A stretch of DNA of 64,000 bases from Larix kaempferi. Taxonomy: Eukaryota > Streptophyta > Pinopsida > Pinales > Pinaceae. Every line of letters begins with the position of its first letter. The stretch's first letter is position 1. The position numbers and the translations under genes are program-made. Location of the stretch: positions 34,371,001-34,435,000 of the forward strand of contig BSBM01000372.1 in assembly GCA_027924585.1 (NCBI GenBank). The letters are read 5' to 3'. Below the pieces are notes generated by a model that saw nothing but the letters and a program-made list of their open reading frames with translations, made no database searches and was not told the origin of the DNA. This document shows, piece by piece, positions 1-11,544 of the stretch.

Positions 1-908
1 TATCAAGTGATAAAAAACATATCTTCATCTATTTTCCGACTCTTTTTGCTTGGCAATGTTGTCAACCACATCAGGATCCTTTTTTTGTCAAATTCCAAAC
101 AAGAAAATAGTTCCATAAATCATGAGGTCCATGTACCCAACTGACAAGAACTTCCTAATGATGTCTTCATAATGACTATTACATGGCTTAAATAATGTGT
201 CATGACCCACAAAGTAATCAAATGATTATGTCATAACACATATGCTGATCACATATGCATTCACTAAATACAATATAGACCATAAGATAAGATAAGATGA
301 GATGCATTAGTTTCCAATAGATGACCGCAAATAGGTCAATGTGACTGTTAAGTACAACAGTGTAGAGTACAAAATGGGAGTGCAAAGACCACCGCTATAA
401 AAATATGATAAAAGAAGATCTATTCTTTTCCAAACAAGACCTTCGGGCTAAGATCAAGGAGCTAGCTTGTGTCAACTGTATTTCCTATTCCCGTGTTAAC
501 TTATACTGATTTCATTCCTTGTTGGATTTTATATATTCATGTAATGAGGGAGACATTAATTTACTTATCACACCTTGATCATGAAGACGCAAAACAACAA
601 GTATGATTCTATAATCTAATGACATATTTATCATGCATTTTTATTTTTTATCTCGTATGTCTTCTATGTCTATTTTTGCTATAGTGTTGAAAAATGAACT
701 TTTTATTTAAAAAACGGTTCACGGATGGGAAAATATTTGAGAAACTAAGGTTCACAGGTTCTCTACTTGCCTATTGATTGTAAAGTAAAATATTTGAGCA
801 ACTCAAGTATCCCAAAAACTATTTAACGTTTTCATTCACTTATGTTCATTAAAGGCTAGTTTGGTTTTATGTGATAGTACATTTCTAATCTTTGCTCTCT
901 TTGTGCAG
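1..908. other. A+T-rich flank, no gene recognised
   Basis: No long reading frame, RNA gene or terminal-repeat pair is visible. The last 30 bases are pyrimidine-rich with a possible branch-site CTAAT, and end in TGCAG immediately before the exon at 909, so at least this end reads as the 3' part of an intron. Confidence 0.4.
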
Positions 909-977
909 AATAAATGCAATGTTGGTTATGCATTTATAAATATGTTTTATCCAACTTATATCATTCCTTTCTACCAG
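909..977 (+). CDS. Single exon of a MEI2-like RNA-binding protein (C-terminal RRM)
   Basis: The 69-bp segment is bounded by a TTTGTGCAG acceptor and a CAG/GTTTGT donor and encodes 23 in-phase codons beginning NKCNVGYAFINM and ending IIPFYQ. That string is the signature of the C-terminal RNA-recognition motif (RRM3) of plant MEI2-like (AML-type) proteins, which bind RNA and act in meiosis and vegetative development. In that family the preceding exon ends near a PIDFK-like motif and the next starts near FNGKKWEKF. I find neither in the window. The exon has no stop and intact splice sites, so it may belong to a live gene with very long introns, or be an isolated relic. The protein-family match is strong for so short an exon; its functional status is unknown. 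Confidence 0.7.
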
Positions 978-2563
978 GTTTGTTCTCTCCTGTAACTTTT
1001 AAGAATTGTGAATGAAGAAATAGATGGTAAGAATTGATAGCTTATATCCATCTCATTTTACATCTTGTCTATTAACTTTTCTAGTTTGAATAGCACAGTC
1101 TGCTTTGTACATCTAAGTTTGCTTTCAAGGATAAAATTTATATATTGCAACACCCTGGAAAGAACATGAATTTGACAGACTGACCTCGATTCTTTATTCT
1201 TATCATGCCTTCAATTAGTGAAAAATCCTTCACAATTCCAAGTATGGAAGCAATTTAGATTATGAGAGGGATACAAATATTTTTCAAACATGCAAGAACT
1301 TGTGTTTCTTGACCAACCAAAATGTTGTACTATGTGCATTGGCTCTAGTGACATACAAGAAGTGATCTCCTATCTCTTCATTAGACCATTAGATGTTGCA
1401 AATCATAATGATATGTGGTTGAGTAATTGCATTGTGGGTGAAGTAATGCGCATCCACAATATACATTGAAAGAAGCAAGGTGCATTGTAGAATGCATGTG
1501 GGGTCATAAGAGGGGTATCATATCAATATACTAGGTAGAAATATAAAGGGGTATAAAAAATGTTAATGAAAAAATTGATACATACAATATCTAGTGAAAA
1601 CATGGTTTTTTTTAAATTGGGAAGGCATATTGGGAGGGGGTTAAAAAATGATTTTGGAAGGTATTTTCCAATATTTAGTGAAATTAGGGGTATTGTTTCA
1701 TATGCCACGAACAAACGTGCTATGATAGCGGTTTATTGAGTGAAGCCCCTATGTCGGTGGCCTAGACCCCATTGTGTTCGGTCATGCCTAGTCCTCTTAG
1801 TTCCCATTTCACAATGTCTTACTCTTGGTGGAGAACTGCACGGTTTTTTTTGCATCCTCATTACACGCATGGAGCTACTACAAGGTTATGAGATTAAGAT
1901 TCATATGACTGGTTATCATGATCATATGGTTATTGTTCATACTATTGAATTTATTTAGTTGATACATATGCATTTGAATCTTGATATCATGTTCAATCTT
2001 TCTTAGATAGTATTCATGTTGCTCATGTTATTTTCTTGTGGCAGATAATTTTGAATATTTCTTGTTGTTTGATTATACAGTCCATATTTATATGTTTATG
2101 CTTATGCTGCAGATCAAGTAAATAAAACCATGGAGGTATGATCCAGGGAGTCAATTTTATAGGTAAAATAGTCTAGTTCTTTTATGGATTTTATACACTA
2201 AAAGTTTTGTAGCTGTGTAAGAGCTATACTTAGTATTCATTTCATGGTTAAGTTGAAAGTTTATTTAGATCTATACTTTAGCTTCTATGGAGGGTCAAGT
2301 AAGATTATTGTCCCGAATGCACCTCTTCTTGTGTGATAGAATGATTTTTAGTCTATTATTTATTTGTTCAAAAAGGAAAATAAAACCTTATATTAACATA
2401 TACAATATGACTCGTTTTCCTGCGAGTTGCTCTTGAAGTTAGGTTCCATACTTAGTCAAATAGGGTGCTCCCTTGCATTTGCTATGACCATAGAACCTTT
2501 TGAAAGAGACCATGCTTGTGCGTTATATTACTGATGTAAATTTATATTATATATTTTTATTTA
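978..2563. other. Non-coding stretch downstream of the MEI2-like exon
   Basis: A+T-rich sequence with only short chance reading frames. No next MEI2-like exon and no terminal repeats were recognised. If the exon at 909 is active, this is the start of its downstream intron. Confidence 0.4.
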
Positions 2564-2638
2564 AGGGTGCTATCTCAATGGAAGAGCACCTGGCTTATAG
2601 GCAAGAGGTCGTTGGTGGTTCGATTCCTCCGTGCCCTA
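2564..2638 (+). tRNA. Degenerate tRNA-like sequence (possible UAU anticodon)
   Basis: A 75-nt cloverleaf can be drawn. The 7-bp acceptor stem pairs AGGGTGC with GTGCCCT (two G-T wobbles) and a discriminator A follows at 2638. The D arm reads TCTC/GAGC with one mismatch. The anticodon stem 2589-2593/2601-2605 has two mismatches. The T arm is GGTGG/CCTCC around a TTCGATT loop with one mismatch. The seven-base anticodon loop CTTATAG would place UAU (Ile) at 34-36. The variable region is 8 nt, longer than usual. Several broken pairs and no intron (plant nuclear tRNA-Ile-UAU normally has one) suggest a tRNA relic or organelle-derived piece. Confidence 0.33.
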
Positions 2639-2671
2639 TATATATTCTGAAACCACTAAAAAGAGATAAAT

Positions 2672-3078
2672 GACCAGTACAAAAATAGAGATAAATAACA
2701 AAAAAACAACCAAAATCTATATATAAACAACCACTTTTGAGTTGGTGACTACTGGTCACAAATTAGCGGTCACTTATCACACGATCGAAAATGTGGTCAT
2801 ATTTAGCTTGGTCGTTTATATCTTATCTTGTGGTCATATATTTGGTCATTAATTGTGACAGTTAATGATTAAATATATGACCAAATTAACGACCAAATAT
2901 ACGATTAAATATATGACCACAATATAAGCTATAAACGACCAAGCTAAATATGACCACATTTTTGGTCGCGTGATAAATAACTGCTAAGTTGCTACCAGTG
3001 GTTGCCAACTCAAAAGTGGTTGTTTATACGCTTATTTTGGTTTTTTTTTGGTCATTTATCTCTCATTTTGTACTAGTG
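2672..3078. mobile_element. Foldback MITE with CACTAGTAC-type ends
   Basis: The whole 407-bp block is a long imperfect inverted repeat. The right end, read on the minus strand, begins CACTAGTACAAAAT and the left end GACCAGTACAAAAA. Matching arms then run inward through AGAGATAAATGACC, AACAACCACTTTTGAGTTGG and TGTGGTCATATTTAGCTTGG to a centre near 2860. CACTAGTA-like termini are typical of non-autonomous CACTA (CMC) superfamily elements. No coding capacity exists. A clear 2-3 bp TSD could not be fixed. Confidence 0.75.
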
Positions 3079-3670
3079 CACTTCAATAGGACAAGTGATG
3101 TAGAAATTTTACTATGTAGGAGTAAGTGTGACAGTTTATTTGATTGGATTTAGAATTAGTTTGATTAATATTAAATTCCTATTTCTTGTGTAATTTAATT
3201 GTGTTGATGAAATAAATTTCATTTATTTTCATAATAGAGTTATCATTTCTTTCTAGAATTGTTATTTTAATATTGCACTCTTTCCATCAATACAGTTTTC
3301 CATATTCAAATTTATTTCTTTAGATTGCACTCTAAAATTGAAGTTGTATGGATTATGTTTAGTATAATCTGTAGTAGAAACATCCCATTAAATAATTGCA
3401 TTTTATACAATGCACTATGAACAATGATCAGTCATTGGTAAGAATAGTCTTTATTTCCTGCAACTTTTTCAGCAAGAGTGTGTTGTGAACATTCCCTTTC
3501 AAGCACAATATGAATTTATTTCCAGTAATTCCTTTCAAGTATAGTGCGATTTCATTTTCATCATTTATTGTCTATTTTAGCATAGATTCATGTTCTTGCA
3601 ATTAATAATATTTATTTTGAGTGATTTACTTTCCCTACAATTTAGTTTGATGTATTAGTCTCTTGTCAAT
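3079..3670. other. Non-coding flank up to the Gypsy A insertion site
   Basis: A+T-rich sequence without a supported gene. The final five bases (3666-3670, TCAAT) are the left copy of the target-site duplication of Gypsy A. Confidence 0.5.
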
Positions 3671-5391
3671 TGTCACGTCCCCTCCCATCGAACCAGCTAG
3701 ATGGAGAGGATCGTGACGGTTAAACCGGGCATCTAGCCCCCATATTCATTCATTAAACAAGCATTCAAGTTCAAATGAATAAGAATATATACATACACAA
3801 ATGCATAACAGATGTGATATTAAACTGGGCGTCTAGCCCTATGAAACATTTAATCATAAGCATGAACATAATATAACAGAGATAGATGGAACTGTATGGT
3901 TTTGAGAAAATCACAGCGGAATATTAAGAATTTCACATCCATCATACATTTAAGGTGATCATCAAATAAGTAATTGCAATTTAACACAAGAGAATACTTA
4001 TCTTATACAAAAGTAGTCCCACGCAACTGGCTATGCAACTGCAACGTTCCACCCAACCGTAGGCCAGTGTGCTCCTCAATCTCTCAGCACCACTGCCACC
4101 CCCGAGCTGGGCATGATCTCTACAAGGAACCAGGGAACAACAGACTCACACATAGCCAAGCATACACCAAGTTGAGCCAAGCCAATCTGCAATTGGGTTT
4201 ATCAGGCTGTTAGGAGATGCAAGGGAAGAGTTGCTAAGCTAGTGAGCTCCAGCACAGAGCTAGGGATAACCTTGCAAGATCTATCTAGCTTGGCACCCAC
4301 AATACCTACACACCCAGCACAAGGAAGTATTCTTTTCACTGCTGTACAGTCCCTCAAGCCATACCTTCCCTATCTAGTGCTCTCAGGGTATGCATAGAAG
4401 AGTAACCAAAGCCCTCTTGATCTTCTTGAGAGGTTGCCCCCCCACTAGGTTTATCAAGCCACTTCTATCCACTACCACTTCAAACTTCAATTCGCAGGTT
4501 CAAACCAAAACGAGGATGCACATAACAGCAGAACCCCACTTGCTGGGCATGAGAAAAACGTTTTCCCCAGTGGAATGCATGAGATGGGGTTTTTCAGCTA
4601 ACTCAGAAAACATGGGAACCCACAAAAACGAAATGGGAAGTTGGGAAACAACCCTGTGGAGTCAATCCGTTTTTAGAAAAACGTCCTTGGGCAATTCGGG
4701 GCAAAAACGACCTCCATATAGTCCCCAAAAACGTGGCCCTTCTCTCCCAGGCTGCTATATATACAAAAACGAACTTCCAGGCATGGAAAAATGTAGGATT
4801 TTGCTGAAAAACGTGAAGGGAAAGACCCAGATAGCTCCCACTGCGTGAATGAATGAAGAATGCCCATTCCCCATGGCTTTGGGCACCATTTCGTGGGTGG
4901 TTTCTTGCCCCACAAGCAAAAACACGATTTTCCAAGTTGATGGCTTGCCCATGCACGAAAATGGCTTGCCCATACTCTTTCATTCCCAAGGCATTAACTG
5001 CCTTAACCAATTTCTTGGAAAAAAAATTAAATGATTGGGTACATGAGACAAAATGGGTAGTTGGTGGTTTATGGGTTTCCCCATTGACACATGGATTAAT
5101 ACCATTGGCTCAAGGGTTTGAATAGTTTCCCTCCCTTTTCCTTGTAGAATCATGCCCCATCTCTTTTGTTGCATTGCATAGCCGGTTGTGAGTTTTTTTC
5201 ATTGAAATTCATAATTACATGATGTTTTATTTACATCGTGCCTATCTCGCACAAGAACCATAGGCATCTATTTTAATTGCCGATACATAAACGCTAAATC
5301 AATGGTGGGGCCTTGGCCTTGAGCTCCTCACCATGATTAAATATCAGTATTTACATCATTTACAAAAGGGGGTCAAAATGGGGACGTGACA
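3671..5391 (-). repeat. Gypsy A 3' LTR
   Basis: Direct copy of 18972-20692, beginning TGTCACG and ending CGTGACA. Short frames inside it occur identically in both LTRs and show no protein family, so they are not annotated as genes. Confidence 0.95.
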
Positions 5392-5393
5392 TA

Positions 5394-5404
5394 CCCCTCC
5401 CCTT
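5394..5404 (-). other. Gypsy A polypurine tract
   Basis: On the minus strand this reads AAGGGGAGGGG, two bases before the TG of the 3' LTR. It is the expected primer for plus-strand DNA synthesis. Confidence 0.85.
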
Positions 5405-5419
5405 ACATTAGCACTGTCC

Positions 5420-8400
5420 TCAGTGCTCATCAAAATTGAACAAAAATGGATATGCCATCCTCATGGCATCCTCCAGCTCCCATGTAGCCTCATCGGGACC
5501 GTAGTGCTTCCATTGCACCTTTACCTGTCCGATGGCTCGGTTCCGGAGCAATGTTACTTTCTTGTCTAGGATGCGCAATGGATCGGTTTGGAATTCTCCC
5601 TCGGGTTCCACCTGGATCACATCCCAATTAATCACATGGTTAGGATCATGTACATATTTCTTAAGCAAAGAGACATGAAAAACATTATGAGCTTTAGTGC
5701 TAGCAGGCAAGGCAAGTCTATATGCAACTGGCCCTATTCTTTCAAGTACTTCAAATGGCCCACAATATCTAGGTGATAGCTTGGCACAACTCCCAAGCTT
5801 CAAGGAACTCTTCCTTGATCTTACTCTAAGATACACATGATCCCCAACATTGAATTCCCTATGCATTCTGTGTTTATCTGCATAGCTTTTGTGTCTATCC
5901 TGGGCTGCTTTTAAATTTTGCCGGATCTTTGCAACCTCTTGTTCCATTTCCTTAAGCAATTCTGGCCCAAGTACAATTTGGTTCACTGGATTGTCCCAAG
6001 TCACTGGGGTCCTACACCTTCTGCCGTACAAAGCCTCATATGGACTCATTCCCAATGATTCTTGTTGCCCATTATTATATGCAAATTCTACCAAGTGTAG
6101 ATAATCCTCCCACTTGGATGGTTTGTCCATTACGTACATGCGGAGCATGTCTTCAAGCACCTGATTTACTCTTTCTGTTTGCCCGTCTGTTTGAGGATGG
6201 TACGCGGTGCTAAAGTTCAACTGTGTACCCAAATCTGCAAAGAGAGCTTTCCAAAAATTGGAAGTGAACTTGGTATCCTTGTCAGAAATTATTGCCTTAG
6301 GCAACCCATGTAATCTGAAAATTTCCTTCATGAAAATATTTGCAATGGCATCGGCTTTATGTGTGGACTTAACCGGTATAAAATGTGCTGCCTTTGTTAA
6401 CTTGTCCACCACAACCATGATGGAATCATGTTGTCTCTTAGTCATTGGCAATCCTGTAATAAAATCCATGGAAATTATTTCCCATTTCCATTCTGGAATT
6501 TGCACTGGGTGCAATAAACCTGCTGGGTGTTGGTGTTCAACCTTTACCTGCTGACACTCCATGCACTTAGAAATGTATTCAGCAACATCCTTCTTCATGC
6601 CTGGCCAGAAATAATATTTTCTTGCTGTAGCAATTGTTTTCTGATATCCTGGGTGACCAGAGTATGGAGCTTTATGGATTTCATCCATAACAATTCTCCT
6701 TAAATCTACCGCATTTGGAACATAGACTCTATTCTTGTAAGTAAGAAGTCCGCCTTCTTCCAAATGATAGCCCTCATACTTCTTTTCAAGGTTTTGCTGC
6801 TGCAATTTGTCCTTGATCTGCTCATACACTTCATCCTCAACCATACGGTTAACAATCTGCTGCTTCAAATCTGGTTGGCAAGTACTAAGCGCTGCCACAT
6901 ACATTTCATGTACCTTCCTGCTGAGTGCATCAACCACCTTGTTTTCTTTCCCTTTTATGTGTTTGATCTCAAAATCAAATTCACACAAAAATTCCAACCA
7001 TCTAGCTTGCCTAGCATTTAACATTGGTTGATCAAATAAGTACTTCAGACCACAATGGTCTGTCCTTAACTCGAATTTTCTTCCCATTAAGTAATGCCTC
7101 CACATCTTCAAGGCATGTACTATGGCTGCAAGTTCTATATCATGAGTAGCATAGTTCTTCTCATGCTCCTTCAACTTTCTTGACTCATAGCATATCACGT
7201 GGTTATCTTGCATAAGAACTCCTCCAAGTCCTTGATTGCATGCATCGGTACACACCACAAAGTCCTTTTCCGGGTCTGCAATCTTCAGAATAGGTGCACT
7301 TGTAAGAAGATTCTTCAACCGTTGAAAACTTTCCTCACATCTTGGTGACCATTCAAACTTTATCCCCTTCTTTTGCAAAGAAGTGATTGGGTTTGCAACC
7401 TTGGAGAATCCCTCGATAAACCTCCTGTAGTAACTAGCAAGGCCCATAAAAGATCTCACATCAGTCACATTCCTTGGAGTTGGCCAATTCATAATGGCTT
7501 CAATCTTCTCAGGGTCTACAGATATTCCTTCGTCGGAGATGATGTGACCCAAATAATGAATTCTATCTTTATAAAAGTCACATTTGCTCAATTTTGCATA
7601 CAGCTTATGCTCCCTTAGTAGTTGCATTGTCATTCTCAGATGTTCTTCATGTTCTTCTTCATTCTTAGAATAGATGAGAATGTCGTCTAGGAATACAAGA
7701 ACAAACTTGTCCAAATACTTGCTAAAAACATTATTCATGAGACACATGAATGTAGCTGGTGCATTTGTGAGACCGAATGGTACCACTACAAACTCATAGT
7801 GTCCATACCTCGTTCTAAAGGCGGTCTTATGAATATCTTCTTCTTTGATTCTTACCTGATGGTAACCAGACCTCAAGTCAATCTTTGAAAATACCTTTGC
7901 TCCTCTCATTTGATCAAAAAGGTCATCAATTCGGGGCAATGGGTATTTATTCTTCACAGTGACTTTGTTCAACTGCCTGTAGTCAATACATAATCTGAGT
8001 GTTCCATCTTTCTTTTTCACGAATAGAACAGGTGCTCCCCATGGAGACACACTCGGCCTAATATATTTCTTTTCCAACAACTCTTGTAATTGCATTTTCA
8101 ATTCTAGCAATTCTGGTGTACTCATCCTGTACGGTGTCTTAGACACTGGTGCCGCTCCTGGCACAAGTTCAATTGTAAAGTCAATGTCTCTCTTTGGAGG
8201 GAGTCCTGGAATCTCATGGGGAAAAACATCCCTGAATTCTTGCAATACACGATAGTCCTCCAATTTAAGAGTTTCATTCTCTGCTGCCTCTAAAACGTGA
8301 GCTGCATACAGTTGACATCCCTTCCTACAGAACTTCTTCAGTTGCATGGCTAAAACCTGTCTAACAGAAGTCACCTTTGGAATGCCTTTTACAACCCTCG

Positions 8401-10090
8401 GGTTTCCTTCTTCGTCCATGCATTCAAATGTCTTATTGTAGTAGTCAAGTTTAACCCTGTGTGCTTCTAACCAATCCATTCCAATGAGAATATCATAGGA
8501 ACCCAGTGGCAAAATATTCAGATCTGCATAAGTGAATAGCCCATCCATCTCTAATGGAAATTTCTCTACTATTTCACTAACTTTTCTCTTGGTTCCAGTG
8601 GCTAGTTGAACTAACCATGATTTACTATGCTTTAATTTCTTGAAAGCACAAACCTCAACAATTCTAGGAGTGACATAACTGTGAGTGGATCCATGGTCAA
8701 TCAAAATAGAAACAGATTGCTTGACAATCTTACCTTCAACTTCAACCACAGTTGATTGATGATCTGCCTGGCGGTCTTCTACTGCTGCATAGATTCTAGG
8801 GATTGCTCTCGCCACTTGACCCACAGTTCCAGCTCCTTGGATGTTGTGAACTTGATTTGCATTCCCATTCCGATGTGGACAGTTCCTAAGCATGTGGTCT
8901 CCTCCACAACCCCAACATTGAAGGGGTTCTCTTGGCTCCTTTGGATCTCTTGGCTTGTCTCCCATCATCCTAGTTGGCTTAGTCACAACCTGTGGTGGTT
9001 GCCTTTGTTGATTCCAGAATTGAGGAGGCTTGAACCCCTTCTTCCTTTGATCAAACTTCTCATTTTTCTTATCCTTCCACGCCTTATGGAATTCTGGTTT
9101 GCTTCTGTTTTGATCAAAGCAATACTTGGCCTTTCTTATGGCCTCCTCTAGAGTTCGAGGTTCATCAAACTCAATTCTGTCTTTATATGACTGGGGCAGT
9201 CCACTTAGGAAACGCTGAATTTTGACCTTATCATCGCGAATATACTTGACATACCTCAGCAGCTCCAAGAACTTGTTTGCATATTCTTCCATGGTCGATT
9301 GTCCCAATCTCAGCTCATGGAACTCTTTGATCTTATCATCATAGTACCTGTCAGAGAGGTACTTCTGCTTGAAGTATTTCTTGAACTGCTTCCACACGAT
9401 CTTCCTTTCATTGATCTTCTTCACTTGCCTGGTGTGTTCCCACCATATGGATGCTCTTCCATTCAAGTTGAAGATGGCTACCCTTGCCTTCATATTTCCC
9501 GAGTAGTCTTGGACTTGGAAATATTTTCTCATCCCAAGAAGCCAAGCTTCAGCTTCTTGACCAGACTTCACTTCTCCATCAAATGTAGGAGGTTTTGCCT
9601 TCTTAAATTCCCCATGTGAACTGTTCTTGTAGTGCTTCTTCCTCTTGCTCTTGTGAGATGAAGAACTTGAACCCTCAATGGATTCTTCAGAGTCAGATGA
9701 TTCATTAGAAGAGATTTCTGGACTATATGTTCTGTCTGTAGAAACTCTTCTTGGGCTACTGGCCCTCTTACGGGAATTTCTTCTAGAGCTACTCCCACCC
9801 CTTTCTAGATTTGATATCTGATGCCTAGAGTTTATTTGCCTTTGGATGTCTGTTAAACTCTGCAGCATGGCTGCATTCAGCTGATTTTGTTCTTCCTGAG
9901 CTTTAATCATCCTTTCATTATCTTCCCTACATCTTTTCAACTCCACCCTTAGGCTTCTCATGGTGGCTGCAACATCTGGAGGGGTCTCTTGATTTCTTCT
10001 CCCATTAGATTCTGTTTCAGCATTCTCAACCTGTATGTTTTCTCCCATGCCATCTGTCTCAGGTTCATAGGGATCCTGTGCATCATCCAT
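5420..10090 (-). CDS. Gypsy A gag-pol polyprotein with C-terminal chromodomain
   Basis: One open frame of 1556 residues from the first ATG (10088-10090); an upstream in-frame extension to 10123 has no ATG. Order: Glu/Gln-rich probable coiled coil (about 45-90), Ser/Arg-rich stretch (95-160), retrotransposon gag domain (165-325), zinc knuckle (C392, C395, H399, C404), aspartic protease (D465 in LIDHG), reverse transcriptase (D738, then FLDD 800-803), RNase H (D949), integrase zinc domain (H1139, H1146, C1176, C1179), integrase core D1209/D1270/E1306 with D,D35E spacing, and a chromodomain at about 1505-1552 with [14 protein letters not shown]. The chromodomain and fused pol place it among chromoviruses, probably Tekay-like. 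Oddities: protease DHG where DSG or DTG is usual, and CX2CX3HX4C spacing in the knuckle. No stop or frameshift is present. Confidence 0.93.
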   Translation of the reverse strand: MDDAQDPYEPETDGMGENIQVENAETESNGRRNQETPPDVAATMRSLRVELKRCREDNERMIKAQEEQNQLNAAMLQSLTDIQRQINSRHQISNLERGGSSSRRNSRKRASSPRRVSTDRTYSPEISSNESSDSEESIEGSSSSSHKSKRKKHYKNSSHGEFKKAKPPTFDGEVKSGQEAEAWLLGMRKYFQVQDYSGNMKARVAIFNLNGRASIWWEHTRQVKKINERKIVWKQFKKYFKQKYLSDRYYDDKIKEFHELRLGQSTMEEYANKFLELLRYVKYIRDDKVKIQRFLSGLPQSYKDRIEFDEPRTLEEAIRKAKYCFDQNRSKPEFHKAWKDKKNEKFDQRKKGFKPPQFWNQQRQPPQVVTKPTRMMGDKPRDPKEPREPLQCWGCGGDHMLRNCPHRNGNANQVHNIQGAGTVGQVARAIPRIYAAVEDRQADHQSTVVEVEGKIVKQSVSILIDHGSTHSYVTPRIVEVCAFKKLKHSKSWLVQLATGTKRKVSEIVEKFPLEMDGLFTYADLNILPLGSYDILIGMDWLEAHRVKLDYYNKTFECMDEEGNPRVVKGIPKVTSVRQVLAMQLKKFCRKGCQLYAAHVLEAAENETLKLEDYRVLQEFRDVFPHEIPGLPPKRDIDFTIELVPGAAPVSKTPYRMSTPELLELKMQLQELLEKKYIRPSVSPWGAPVLFVKKKDGTLRLCIDYRQLNKVTVKNKYPLPRIDDLFDQMRGAKVFSKIDLRSGYHQVRIKEEDIHKTAFRTRYGHYEFVVVPFGLTNAPATFMCLMNNVFSKYLDKFVLVFLDDILIYSKNEEEHEEHLRMTMQLLREHKLYAKLSKCDFYKDRIHYLGHIISDEGISVDPEKIEAIMNWPTPRNVTDVRSFMGLASYYRRFIEGFSKVANPITSLQKKGIKFEWSPRCEESFQRLKNLLTSAPILKIADPEKDFVVCTDACNQGLGGVLMQDNHVICYESRKLKEHEKNYATHDIELAAIVHALKMWRHYLMGRKFELRTDHCGLKYLFDQPMLNARQARWLEFLCEFDFEIKHIKGKENKVVDALSRKVHEMYVAALSTCQPDLKQQIVNRMVEDEVYEQIKDKLQQQNLEKKYEGYHLEEGGLLTYKNRVYVPNAVDLRRIVMDEIHKAPYSGHPGYQKTIATARKYYFWPGMKKDVAEYISKCMECQQVKVEHQHPAGLLHPVQIPEWKWEIISMDFITGLPMTKRQHDSIMVVVDKLTKAAHFIPVKSTHKADAIANIFMKEIFRLHGLPKAIISDKDTKFTSNFWKALFADLGTQLNFSTAYHPQTDGQTERVNQVLEDMLRMYVMDKPSKWEDYLHLVEFAYNNGQQESLGMSPYEALYGRRCRTPVTWDNPVNQIVLGPELLKEMEQEVAKIRQNLKAAQDRHKSYADKHRMHREFNVGDHVYLRVRSRKSSLKLGSCAKLSPRYCGPFEVLERIGPVAYRLALPASTKAHNVFHVSLLKKYVHDPNHVINWDVIQVEPEGEFQTDPLRILDKKVTLLRNRAIGQVKVQWKHYGPDEATWELEDAMRMAYPFLFNFDEH

Positions 10091-10386
10091 AATGTTGATT
10101 TTCTTGGCCCAACCAAGATCCAAAACTCCCTGACTGTATTATCTAGATTTTTACCCTGCTGTAACTGTGACTCTCTGAAATGTGTTCATCAACACAATTG
10201 TTAGCTGCATTACATTCTCAGAATTCACAAATTCATCATGCACGTGGGAAAACATTACCTTGACAATCATAGAATACTCTTAAAACCAACGACATACGAG
10301 GAGAAAAACAAAAAGGGGGTCAAGGGGGCTTGCCCCCTTGTGGCTTCCCTACGCCACAGCAGGGCGGGTCAAGGGCAGCGCCCTCG

Positions 10387-10418
<32 letters not shown>

Positions 10419-10429
10419 TTAATGCCCTT
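10091..10429 (-). other. Gypsy A leader next to gag, with a G/C hairpin block and a T27 run
   Basis: Untranslated leader in the element's orientation. 10312-10386 holds a G/C-rich block with self-complementary pieces such as GGGGGCTTGCCCCC and GGGCAGCGCCC. A run of 27 T (A on the element strand) follows at 10387-10413. No gene is seen. Confidence 0.6.
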
Positions 10430-10935
10430 GTCGCGGGGCGGTTCGTTGAATCCTGCCGCAATAGGCGGGGCGGTAGGCTGAAAGAGTCCGCAACGGGCGG
10501 GACGATAGGATGGAGGCTTCCGCAATGGGCGGGGTGATAGGATGGAGGCTTCCGCAACGCGGACGGTTCACTGTATGTTCCCGCGACTGCGGAGAGGTTG
10601 GCTGAATGCTGCCGTAACTGCGGGGCGGTTCGGCGACGGCTTCCGCAATTGCGGAGCAGTTCGCCGAACGCTTCCGCAATTGCGGAGTAGTTCGCCGAAT
10701 GCTTCCGCAATGGCGGGGCGATTTGCCGAGCGGAGCCATTCGGCAAAGGCTTCCGCAGTTGCGGAGCCATTCGGTGAATGCTCCCGCAATTGCGGAGCCA
10801 TTCGGCGAAGGCTTCCGCAGTACCGGAGCCGTTCGCGGAATGCTTCCGCCGGAATGCTTCCCCGATTTCGGGTGATTTTTCGGAATGATTCGGCGAAGTC
10901 CTCCGCAGTTGCGGAACGATTTGGCGAAGTCTTCC
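10430..10935 (-). repeat. Palindromic ~31-bp tandem repeats in the Gypsy A leader, left part
   Basis: Degenerate tandem units built around the palindrome CCGCAATTGCGG, in the pattern CTTCCGCAATTGCGGAG plus about 14 bp of TTCGGCGAA-like spacer. The array continues beyond Copia A at 18302, so it was one array before that insertion. Reading frames on both strands here are by-products of a stop-poor palindromic repeat. Confidence 0.85.
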
Positions 10936-11544
10936 TGTTGATGTATATGTAACTTCGGAATGTATTTCATCAGTATATTATATGTATATTTATTGTACCC
11001 TTATAAGAGATGTGTTATTCCTCTATAAGGAAGTGTCGTCATGTGGATTGACAAGTGTCGCAAGTGTGTGTACTTGCCGATGGGTTATTAGACCACCTTA
11101 TGGGGTCGGCCCTAATTAATATATAATATAATGTGGATGTACTCAAGTAGACAAGTCGGCCCCAGTAGGTCACTGGGCAAAAAGGTGAGTATAAATAGAG
11201 ATAGGAGATCTCTATTTTACTCACTCGGAAAAGTATCTATCTCTCTCTCTGGAAAGTGGCGCACTAGTGAGGAGGAGGAGGATCATCTGCTAGGAGACTA
11301 TCTCTGTATTATTTGGTTGTACTTTGGTTGAGCCATTGCTCTCTCTATCTCTGAGGAAGTTTGTGGGGTTTTTCACCTTAGGGTTTTCCCCACGGAAACT
11401 CTGTGTCTCTTGTCTCTATGCTTTTGATTCTTGTGATGCTTGTGATGCTTGTCATATTATGATTGTCATGCATTGATATACTGTAGATGTTATTCTCTCA
11501 GCAAAGATCCTATAGTATTGTGATTTAATACTGAAAATTTAACA
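10936..11544 (+). repeat. Copia A 5' LTR
   Basis: Runs from TGTTGATG to TTTAACA. It contains one copy of a GGGTTATTAGACCACC block (11082-11112) that is triplicated in Copia B, then TATAAATAG at 11190, a TATA-overlapping inverted repeat, and CT-rich downstream sequence. Confidence 0.95.
11190..11217 (+). promoter_or_regulatory. Copia A LTR TATA box with overlapping inverted repeat
   Basis: TATAAATAG begins at 11190. AAATAGAGAT (11193-11202) pairs perfectly with ATCTCTATTT (11208-11217) across a 5-base loop. The same unit occurs in the 3' LTR at 17947. Transcription should start about 30 bp after the TATA box, so the repeat spans TATA to start site. Confidence 0.75.

Noticed and set aside
1740-1958. 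72-codon frame near the MEI2-like exon
   Set aside because: No MEI2-like or other domain and no splice context; compatible with chance.
4390-4848. 152-codon frame and neighbours within the Gypsy A LTR
   Set aside because: Present in both LTRs (again at 19691-20149) with overlapping frames on both strands, no domain, and in sequence explained as LTR.
10369-10970. Arg/Ser/Pro-rich frames up to 183 codons on both strands
   Set aside because: They translate a palindromic tandem repeat with few stops; the period is 31 bp (not a codon multiple) and the same happens at 18247-18824.
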